DNA of 7,278 nucleotides from Methanimicrococcus sp. GTDB lineage: Archaea; Halobacteriota; Methanosarcinia; Methanosarcinales; Methanosarcinaceae. The DNA is taken from the NCBI GenBank assembly GCA_009783635.1, contig WRDC01000071.1, positions 1-7,278 on the forward strand, read 5' to 3'. The stretch's first letter is position 1, and the number at the start of each line of letters is the position of its first letter. Positions 1-4,212 of the stretch are shown here, in pieces. The notes under the pieces are model-generated. The model did not search any database and was not told where the DNA came from. It worked only from the letters and a program-made list of their open reading frames with translations. The position numbers were made by a program, and so were the translations under genes.

Positions 1-239
1 GATTGTTAACCTTTTTAAAGGAATGGATTGTTAACCTTTTAAGGAATTTATTTATTAACCTGATAAAGAATTGATTTGTTAACTTAAGGAATTGGTTTGT
101 TAACTTAGGAATTGGTTTGTTAACTTAGGAATTGGTTTGTTAACTTAGGAATTGATTTGTTAACTTAGGAATTGGTTTGTTAACCTTTAGGGAATTGGTT
201 TATTAACCTGTTAATGAATTGATTTGTTAACTTTTAAGA
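1..239. repeat. Tandem array of about 11 GTTAAC-centred units, BirA-box-like
   Basis: Units start near 1 (partial), 23, 46, 70, 91, 111, 131, 151, 171, 194 and 218. Each has a core GTTAAC (nine copies) or ATTAAC (two copies), usually preceded by TT and followed by C/T-T and a purine-rich stretch ending GGAATT or GAATT. Core-to-core distances are 25, 24, 24, 21, 20, 20, 20, 20, 23 and 24 bp. The middle units (91-170) are nearly identical, which points to recent slippage; the outer ones have drifted. The form TTGTTAACC, seen in full at 3-11 and 28-36, matches the BirA operator half-site known from Bacillus (TTGTTAACC, spacer of about 15, GGTTAACAA). The array ends about 22 bp before birA. It may continue upstream of the window. 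There are no variable spacers, so it is not CRISPR. The repeat is certain; the BirA-binding role is inferred. Confidence 0.93.
3..239 (+). promoter_or_regulatory. Candidate multi-site BirA operator and promoter of birA
   Basis: The last GTTAAC core (226-231) lies 30 bp before the birA start codon, so the array must overlap the core promoter, with AT-rich TATA-like stretches only inside the repeats. Spacing near two helical turns puts successive cores on one DNA face. BirA-type repressors bind as biotinoyl-AMP-loaded dimers to two half-sites with cores about 23 bp apart in the Bacillus operator; the 23-25 bp steps here fit that best and the 20 bp steps less well. Because GTTAAC is its own reverse complement, direct repeats can partly imitate the inverted half-site. 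The regulatory role is inferred from similarity and position. Confidence 0.5.
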
Positions 240-261
240 TGACGGAAAAGGGGAATTTCGG

Positions 262-1236
262 ATGAAAAGTAAAAGATCGGAAATTATCAACGCGTTCAAA
301 GCCGCAAACGGAAAGGCCGTTTCCGGCGAGGAGCTTGGTAAAGAGCTCGGCATTTCAAGAACGATGGTGTGCAAATACATCAAGGGCTTGAAGGAGGACG
401 GTTACGAGATTTCATCCGCGCCGAAGAAGGGATATGTTTTGAAGTCCGTTCCGAAACTGCTTTACCCCGAAGAAATTCTTTCCGGCCTGAAAACAACGCT
501 TTTCGGCAAAAACATTTTTTATTATGATGAAGCGGGCTCTTCCAACGACATTGCCAAAAAACTGGCGCCGACCGCAGAAGAAGGAACGATTGTCGTTGTG
601 GAGCAGCAGACCGGCGGCCGCGGCAGACTCGGCCGGCAATGGGCTTCCCCGAAAGGAGGCATTTGGTTTTCAACAATTTTAAAGCCGCGTATTGCGCTCA
701 GCACCGCATCCCGCTTAACACTGACTTTCGGTCTCAGCGTTGCCAAAACGCTTAAAGAATACGGCCTTGACGCCAGAATCAAGTGGCCGAATGATGTTTT
801 ATTCAACGGCAAAAAAGTTTCCGGCATTCTAACGGAAGTCGAGGCAGAAATCGACACGGTCGAGTTCGTCGTCATCGGCATCGGTATCAATGCCAACATG
901 AGTTCCAAAGACATTCCCGATCATCTTCGGGAAAATTCGACAACGCTGCGCGACGAGACGGGAAAAAGCATTGACCGCGTTGAATTCCTTCAAAAATTAT
1001 TGTTTGAAATGGAACAGGAATACATTCGTTTCAGCACGCGCCCGTTCAGTGAAATTATGGATGAGATTATTTTCCTGTCCGATACGATCGGCAAGCAGGT
1101 CACCGTTAACACGCCTAACCGGATTATAGAGGGGACCGTTGTCGGAATTTCCAAATCCGGCGCGCTTCTGCTGAAGAAAAATGACGGCGATATTGAAGAA
1201 ATCATCGCCGGCCGGTGTATGTATTCCAAAAAATGA
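262..1236 (+). CDS. birA: Biotin--[protein] ligase with N-terminal HTH repressor domain (BirA)
   Basis: This enzyme activates biotin with ATP to biotinoyl-5'-AMP and transfers it to a lysine of a biotin carboxyl carrier protein, such as that of pyruvate carboxylase. The 324-residue length is that of a full group II BirA. Residues 1-60 form a winged helix-turn-helix (recognition region near EELGKELGISRTMVCKYI, then the KKGYVL wing). The catalytic core shows the biotin/adenylate loop GGRGRLGRQW (118-127), KWPND (174-178), KVSGIL with the conserved lysine (185-190) and GIGIN (206-210). Residues 277-320 fit the C-terminal SH3-like domain. The start follows a purine-rich stretch with GGGGA at 251-255; no earlier in-frame start is better. 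The DNA-binding domain, together with the BirA-box-like array just upstream, suggests autoregulation. No biotin synthesis gene or biotinylated substrate is in the window. Confidence 0.95.
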   Translation: MKSKRSEIINAFKAANGKAVSGEELGKELGISRTMVCKYIKGLKEDGYEISSAPKKGYVLKSVPKLLYPEEILSGLKTTLFGKNIFYYDEAGSSNDIAKKLAPTAEEGTIVVVEQQTGGRGRLGRQWASPKGGIWFSTILKPRIALSTASRLTLTFGLSVAKTLKEYGLDARIKWPNDVLFNGKKVSGILTEVEAEIDTVEFVVIGIGINANMSSKDIPDHLRENSTTLRDETGKSIDRVEFLQKLLFEMEQEYIRFSTRPFSEIMDEIIFLSDTIGKQVTVNTPNRIIEGTVVGISKSGALLLKKNDGDIEEIIAGRCMYSKK

Positions 1237-1263
1237 ACATATAACATATTAATAACATATAAC
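1234..1263 (+). promoter_or_regulatory. AT-rich short repeats, possible TATA region for the next gene
   Basis: The heptamer AACATAT occurs at 1236-1242, 1243-1249 and 1253-1259, directly after the birA stop codon. It is the most TATA-like stretch in the gap and lies about 70 bp before the probable start at 1331, leaving room for a leader with the Shine-Dalgarno site at 1319-1324. A weak stem (ATTCAT 1282-1287 with ATGAAT 1294-1299) lies between. The promoter role is only inferred from position. Confidence 0.3.
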
Positions 1264-1318
1264 TTGTTGTTGCCGGAACTTATTCATTTACAGATGAATC
1301 AGGGAATCAATCAAAAAC

Positions 1319-1324
1319 GGAGGT
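1319..1324 (+). promoter_or_regulatory. Shine-Dalgarno site GGAGGT that points to an ATT start
   Basis: GGAGGT is a near-perfect ribosome-binding site. Six bases later, in the frame of the following gene, stands ATT (1331-1333). No ATG, GTG or TTG lies in this frame between the upstream stop (1295-1297) and TTG at 1427, which is about 100 bases too far to use this site. Confidence 0.7.
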
Positions 1325-1330
1325 AAAACA

Positions 1331-2011
1331 ATTCAGCCCCCGATAAAAAAAGATTTTTTAAATTTTTTAAAAAGAGAAACGCCCTTCTCGAAAAAGTGTT
1401 TCTTCATTTCCGCTTTTCTTTTAGCTTTGCTTTTTGCCGCTTCCGCACTTTCTCTGCCGGCGGTTGCCAATGAAGAGAGGAATATCGATGTTATCATTTC
1501 GGACGGATACATAATTCTCCGCGATGAGAGCCCTCAAAATTTCCAGCAAGGGTATGCCGTCTCTTTAAAAGGTTACGGCGCCGACAACGTTTTAATTGAA
1601 TTCAGATGCAATTATTCCACTCCGTTAACAATCGGGAGCGTTGTTTTAACAGAGGGGGAAACCGTTCAGTGTTTCCGCCGAACTTCAGAGGGGACCGATT
1701 TGGTTTTGATGTTAACGCTGGATAAAATGTATTTAAATAATTCTCAGATAATTGCCGGCTTTTCGCACGTCTACCAAATGAATGATGTAAATTTCGGCAA
1801 TTATTCCGACTCGGGAGATTGGACATTATACGCCGATTTTTTGGATGACCCCTCCGTTCCCGACCGCCCCGGCGGTCCTTCCAGAAACGGAACGGATATC
1901 AGGCAAGATTTGATTTCCGAACCTCTGTATATCATTTTATTGATCGGCCTGATAGCGTGTATCGTCATCGTCATCGCCGCCGTTTCAAAAAAAGATTCTC
2001 GCAAAAAATGA
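1331..2011 (+). CDS. Secreted, C-terminally membrane-anchored surface protein of unknown function, probable ATT start
   Basis: The product is not assigned to a family. From ATT at 1331 it has 226 residues: a basic n-region (about 1-22, with KK, KR and KK), a hydrophobic core (about 23-42) and a signal-peptidase-like site after AVA (residue 46). A beta-rich outer domain follows with two cysteines (CNYST and VQCFRR) and four N-glycosylation sequons (NYS, NNS, NYS, NGT). A Pro/Gly-rich linker (DDPSVPDRPGGP) leads to a transmembrane helix (about 199-218) and a KKDSRKK stop-transfer tail. Topology is therefore outside-facing with one anchor. The usual start choice, TTG at 1427, would leave 194 residues and remove the charged n-region and half of the signal core. 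The pattern of a GY-x-I-x-L strand and a late VYQ-x-ND loosely recalls Methanosarcina S-layer-related domains; that is a guess. It lies 94 bp after birA with its own Shine-Dalgarno site. Confidence 0.8.
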   Translation: MQPPIKKDFLNFLKRETPFSKKCFFISAFLLALLFAASALSLPAVANEERNIDVIISDGYIILRDESPQNFQQGYAVSLKGYGADNVLIEFRCNYSTPLTIGSVVLTEGETVQCFRRTSEGTDLVLMLTLDKMYLNNSQIIAGFSHVYQMNDVNFGNYSDSGDWTLYADFLDDPSVPDRPGGPSRNGTDIRQDLISEPLYIILLIGLIACIVIVIAAVSKKDSRKK

Positions 2012-2019
2012 AAAAGTAA

Positions 2020-2070
2020 AAGAAAACAAAAAGAAAACAGAACGAAAACAAAAAGAAAACAAAAAGAAAA
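2020..2070. repeat. A-rich tandem repeat of GAAAACAAAAA type
   Basis: Between the convergent genes the plus strand is an almost pure A/G/C-poor run made of repeated GAAAAC and AAAAAG blocks, with a period of about 11 bases. On the minus strand this gives many T4-T5 tracts just after the regulator gene, where archaeal RNA polymerase terminates. It probably arose by slippage. Confidence 0.75.
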
Positions 2071-2089
2071 GAGGCTTATGTTAAGCCTC
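2071..2089 (-). terminator. Hairpin plus T-rich tract ending the ArsR-type regulator gene
   Basis: GAGGCTTA (2071-2078) pairs perfectly with TAAGCCTC (2082-2089) around a 3-base loop, and the stem overlaps the regulator's stop codon. Read on the minus strand, the stem is followed at once by T4 and T5 runs (2020-2070). On the plus strand no T-run follows, so it serves the minus-strand gene. Confidence 0.7.
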
Positions 2090-2918
2090 AGAGGATACTC
2101 TCATAGTATCCTTTTCTTCTTCCTGTGTTGTCCTTATCTTTTTTCACAGAAACAATCAGCCTCTTCCTTGTAACAGGCTCCAGCCGCTTCCATTCAATAA
2201 CAGCGTCCTCTTCCAGAATGAAATCTTCGGCTCTTTTATCAATCAATTTACCGTTAACCTCATACAGATAAAACCCCTTTTCGCCGTCGGCAGCAACGAT
2301 AAAGTCTTTTCCGTCGATATTTTTGACTTCAATAACAGAGACACGTTTAAAAGCTTCCATAAGCGTCGTTCCTTTATCAACTTCAAATTTTTTAACCGGC
2401 GCAAAAGAATCGAAAACGCCGCAGAAGTTATTTTTCTGAAGCGAAAAAACGTGCGTCCTTCCATAAACTTTCCGGCCGATCAGTCCGGCTTTTTCCAAAA
2501 CGCTAATATGTTTTGAAGTCACCGGAACGGAAATACCTAATTCGCGCGCCAATGCGGAAATGTGGTAGTCCTCTTCTGCCAGCAGCTGCAGTATTTTTTG
2601 GCGCGTCCGGCTGGTGACAGCTGAAAACATCAATGTGTTTTCCGTCTGGCTTTCTTCGTTGGGAGCTCTGCCGCGCTTGTCGGCAGTGTTCTTTGTCTCT
2701 TTGTTTTGCTCGGTGGCTTGCTCTGTAGCTTGCTCTGTAGTTTGTTCTTTGGTTTGCTTTTTGTTTTGCTCTGTAGCTTGTTCTTTTGTTTGCTTTTTGT
2801 TTTGCTCTGTAGCTTGCTCTTTGTTTTGCTTTTTGGTTTGCTCTTTGGCTTGCTTTTTGGCTTGCTCTTTTTCCGGGGGTTGCTTTTTCGAAGGCATATG
2901 ATTAGAAATATCTTTCAT
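2088..2918 (-). CDS. ArsR-like winged-helix regulator with N-terminal tetrapeptide repeats and DUF4430-like C-terminal domain
   Basis: The 276-residue protein has three parts. Residues 17-72 are about 14 tandem tetrapeptides of the form [KT][EK]Q[ATN], highly charged and probably disordered or a long helix. Residues 95-162 are an ArsR-type winged helix: SRTRQKILQLL, then ISALARELGISVPVTSKHISVLEKAGLI, then the wing RKVYGRTHVFSL. No cysteine metal site is visible in the DNA-binding domain; the only cysteine is in NNFCGVF. Residues about 176-262 resemble DUF4430 (beta-grasp): GTTLMEAFKR, GFYLYEVNGK and EEDAVIEWKRLE match the family's GTTVLDAL, WYYYVNGK and GD-x-I-x-W pattern. DUF4430 is usually found in secreted proteins, but no signal peptide or membrane segment is seen here. 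The start has no clear Shine-Dalgarno; Met8 (2897) is an alternative. A palindrome 15-30 bases upstream suggests autoregulation. The effector and targets are unknown. Confidence 0.82.
   Translation of the reverse strand: MKDISNHMPSKKQPPEKEQAKKQAKEQTKKQNKEQATEQNKKQTKEQATEQNKKQTKEQTTEQATEQATEQNKETKNTADKRGRAPNEESQTENTLMFSAVTSRTRQKILQLLAEEDYHISALARELGISVPVTSKHISVLEKAGLIGRKVYGRTHVFSLQKNNFCGVFDSFAPVKKFEVDKGTTLMEAFKRVSVIEVKNIDGKDFIVAADGEKGFYLYEVNGKLIDKRAEDFILEEDAVIEWKRLEPVTRKRLIVSVKKDKDNTGRRKGYYESIL
2703..2870 (-). repeat. In-frame 12-bp repeats encoding [KT][EK]Q[ATN] tetrads
   Basis: About fourteen 12-base units (on the plus strand of the type TTGCTCTGTAGC or TTGCTTTTTGTT) encode residues 17-72 of the regulator. 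Codon and amino-acid period agree and no stop occurs, so copy-number change would keep the frame. The opposite strand also reads open as Cys/Leu/Phe-rich ORFs, which are by-products of the repeat. Confidence 0.9.
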
Positions 2919-2932
2919 AGTGATAAGTTTTG

Positions 2933-2948
2933 TTACCTATTCAGGTAA
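2933..2948. promoter_or_regulatory. Palindromic operator candidate TTACCT-N4-AGGTAA
   Basis: TTACCT (2933-2938) and AGGTAA (2943-2948) are exact inverted repeats around ATTC, and after one mismatch the flanking TTTT and AAAA also pair. It lies 15-30 bases upstream of the regulator's start codon, where an ArsR-type dimer could block its own transcription. The binding protein is inferred. Confidence 0.5.
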
Positions 2949-3106
2949 AAAATGAAACATCATTTCTCCGGACACAAAAACCCGAACGCCCCTTTTTCGA
3001 AAAACAAAAAATAAGTTTTTTTGAAAAACCGGCGTTCCGTTTTTCTTTTAATTTGAAAAAAAGGATGTTTCCATTCGGAAGAAAAAAACTTAAAAAAAGG
3101 GAAGAC

Positions 3107-3125
3107 GGGGTACCGAAGGTACCCC
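3107..3125. other. Hairpin 1: perfect 8-bp stem with GAA triloop
   Basis: GGGGTACC (3107-3114) pairs with GGTACCCC (3118-3125) around GAA. It shares its architecture with the next hairpin, only 10 bases away: GGGGTNCC, a GNA loop, then the complement. No T-run follows on either strand, so simple termination is less likely than an RNA leader element or a repeated palindrome. Confidence 0.8.
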
Positions 3126-3135
3126 CATGCTATCC

Positions 3136-3154
3136 GGGGTGCCGTAGGCACCCC
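3136..3154. other. Hairpin 2: perfect 8-bp stem with GTA triloop
   Basis: GGGGTGCC (3136-3143) pairs with GGCACCCC (3147-3154) around GTA. It differs from hairpin 1 by a compensated base pair (TA to GC) plus the middle loop base. That looks like a duplicated element kept as a structure. An AAAAAC stretch follows on the plus strand. Confidence 0.8.
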
Positions 3155-3183
3155 AAAAACAAATAAGGACTCCAAGTAAAAGG

Positions 3184-3226
3184 AAAAATTGCTCCCGTCG
3201 CCCGAAGGGCGACAGGAGCAATTTTT
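3184..3226. terminator. Hairpin 3: long near-perfect stem with A5 and T5 flanks, bidirectional terminator-like
   Basis: AAAAATTGCTCC (3184-3195) pairs with GGAGCAATTTTT (3215-3226). After a single C-A mismatch, GTCGCCC (3197-3203) pairs with GGGCGAC (3207-3213) around GAA. That is 19 pairs and one mismatch, ending in T5 on both strands: a classic bidirectional terminator shape. It sits between divergent genes and directly before ATG 3228. It could end a transcript begun inside the gap, insulate coaD, or fold over the GGAG (3215-3218) that would serve ATG 3228. Confidence 0.65.
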
Positions 3227-3235
3227 GATGGCAAG

Positions 3236-3245
3236 ATTAATAAAT
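3236..3245 (+). promoter_or_regulatory. Possible TATA box for a leaderless coaD transcript
   Basis: ATTAATAAAT is centred about 26 bases before ATG 3267, the usual TATA-to-start distance in archaea. ATG 3267 has no Shine-Dalgarno, which fits a leaderless message. It is an inference from spacing alone. Confidence 0.35.
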
Positions 3246-3266
3246 CCCATCCGCCGTTTTTTGTGT

Positions 3267-3761
3267 ATGGTCAGAGTCGTATTGGGCGGGACTTTTGAAT
3301 ATTTACACGCCGGCCACTCCCGGCTTGTCGAGGAGGCCTTCCGAATTCTGAAGACTTCGGGCGGCGGCATTGTCCATATCGGTCTCACTTCCGACAAAAT
3401 GGCGGCCGGAAAATCCCATTCCGTTTCAAATTATGACACAAGGAAACAGGTTTTGATCGACTTCATTTCCGAAGTGCTTCACGAACTTGAACTGCCGGAT
3501 GACTGTTATTTGATTTCAGAACTCGAAGACAGTTTCGGTCCGTCCGTTTCCGGTAATTACGATTATATTGTCGTTTCTCCGGAAACCCGTGCCGGAGCCG
3601 ACAAAATTAATGAGGTTCGCCGGAAAAATAATTTGCCGCCCATTCAAATCCTCGAAGTCGAATTTGTGCTGGCGGAAGATACGATTCCGATTTCATCGAC
3701 GCGCATATATAACGGCGAAATCGACAAAGAAGGCAGAGTTCGCCGCGGCGGGCAAAACTAA
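3267..3761 (+). CDS. coaD: Phosphopantetheine adenylyltransferase, archaeal type (CoaD/COG1019)
   Basis: This cytosolic nucleotidyltransferase joins 4'-phosphopantetheine and ATP to dephospho-CoA and pyrophosphate, the penultimate step of CoA synthesis. From ATG 3267 it has 164 residues, near the family's usual 150-160. Seen in order: the N-terminal strand VRVVLGGTFEYLHAGH with the HxGH nucleotide-binding motif (14-17), then SPETRAGADKINEVRR (104-119) and the ISSTRI signature (142-147), followed by the archaeal tail GEIDKEG. The set matches the archaeal family rather than bacterial CoaD. The frame stays open to TTG 3189; ATG 3228 would add 13 residues and has GGAG nine bases upstream, but that site lies in hairpin 3. 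Homologues start just before the GGTF strand, which favours 3267. The two downstream genes run in the same direction. Confidence 0.93.
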   Translation: MVRVVLGGTFEYLHAGHSRLVEEAFRILKTSGGGIVHIGLTSDKMAAGKSHSVSNYDTRKQVLIDFISEVLHELELPDDCYLISELEDSFGPSVSGNYDYIVVSPETRAGADKINEVRRKNNLPPIQILEVEFVLAEDTIPISSTRIYNGEIDKEGRVRRGGQN

Positions 3762-3788
3762 ATATACTGTCGCATCTCATTTTTATCT

Positions 3789-3839
3789 ATACATTTTATC
3801 CATACATTTTATCCATATATTTTATCCATATATTTATTC
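3789..3839. repeat. 13-bp AT-rich tandem repeat, four copies
   Basis: ATACATTTTATCC occurs at 3789-3801 and 3802-3814, as ATATATTTTATCC at 3815-3827, and as a shortened copy at 3828-3839. A blurred copy precedes the first. It lies between coaD and the small gene, ends about 35 bp before the latter's start and contains TATA-like sequences, so it may double as a promoter region. Confidence 0.9.
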
Positions 3840-3862
3840 AATATTCATTTGATTTAAAAACC

Positions 3863-3868
3863 GGAGGG
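3863..3868 (+). promoter_or_regulatory. Shine-Dalgarno GGAGGG fixing a TTG start
   Basis: GGAGGG stands six bases before TTG 3875. The strength and spacing support TTG as the true start of the small protein. Confidence 0.75.
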
Positions 3869-3874
3869 TTCACA

Positions 3875-4210
3875 TTGGGTCGCATATTCTCAGACACAGA
3901 TAACCGTATTTTTCATAAATTAGCGCCCGAAGCGGGCGGCAGTACAGATTCCGGCGCCGGTCATCCTTTTCCGTTCATTTTAAGGCCGGTTTCCCATCGT
4001 TTCGCCGAAAGCGGCGAGGATTTCCGCGAGCGGCTTTCCCGGCTGGACAATGAAGAAATCGAATATCTTGCCGATTTGGTTCTTCAAAATCAGGAGGAAA
4101 TCACAAGTTTGGATGAAGAAGACATGGAAAGCTTCTTGGACTTAGTTGAAGAGAGAATCTCTTTTGATAAAAAAAGAGAAATCACGCGTCATCTCGGAAT
4201 TGTGGGATAA
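3875..4210 (+). CDS. Small acidic protein of unknown function, TTG start
   Basis: I do not recognise this 111-residue protein. Its N-terminal third (MGRIFSDTDNRIFHKLAP, then a Gly/Ser-rich stretch) looks flexible. From about residue 33 (PFPFILRPVSHRFAESGEDF) it becomes helical and acidic, with RLSRLDNEEIEYLADLVL and ITSLDEEDMESFLDLVEERI, then a basic end (KKREITRHLGIVG). The spacing of leucines and isoleucines in the two acidic segments suggests amphipathic helices that may bind a partner. There is no signal peptide, membrane segment, cysteine or metal motif. The TTG start is set by GGAGGG six bases upstream. Its stop codon is two bases from the ATG of the endonuclease IV-like gene, so the two are probably co-translated and may work together. 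Codon use looks like that of its neighbours, so it is probably a real gene. Confidence 0.75.
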   Translation: MGRIFSDTDNRIFHKLAPEAGGSTDSGAGHPFPFILRPVSHRFAESGEDFRERLSRLDNEEIEYLADLVLQNQEEITSLDEEDMESFLDLVEERISFDKKREITRHLGIVG

Positions 4211-4212
4211 AA

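Larger units (their letters stand above)
2919..3266. other. Divergent intergenic region with operator candidate and stacked hairpins
   Basis: This 348-bp gap separates the regulator (leftward) from coaD (rightward). In order it holds the palindrome at 2933-2948, a perfect 12-bp TTTTTCGAAAAA palindrome (2993-3004), a bulged stem GAAAAACCGG/CCGTTTTTC (3023-3045) followed by a T-rich run, A-rich stretches, and three strong GNA-loop hairpins (3107-3226). The open frames here are short, Lys/Phe-rich and unconvincing. Two divergent promoters are expected, but terminator-like hairpins are not. Confidence 0.7.

Noticed and set aside
1..239. CRISPR array
   Set aside because: Units are 20-25 bp end to end with no unique spacers between them, and no cas gene is in the window.
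1..239. Replication origin iterons
   Set aside because: No Cdc6/Orc gene or AT-rich unwinding element is visible, and the match to BirA half-sites in front of birA explains the array better.
522..914. 130-residue minus-strand open frame inside birA
   Set aside because: It lies wholly opposite the clear birA coding frame and its product has no recognisable domain.
2614..2948. Plus-strand Cys/Leu/Phe-rich open frames across the repeat
   Set aside because: They are the reverse side of the 12-bp coding repeat. The minus frame continues into a real winged helix, so that is the coding strand.
2930..3166. 78-residue Lys/Phe-rich plus-strand open frame in the divergent gap
   Set aside because: It has no Shine-Dalgarno, runs through the operator and two perfect hairpins, and its composition simply follows A/T-runs.
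2960..3397. 145-residue minus-strand open frame over the hairpins and coaD start
   Set aside because: It overlaps the conserved coaD N-terminus on the other strand and contains no known motif.
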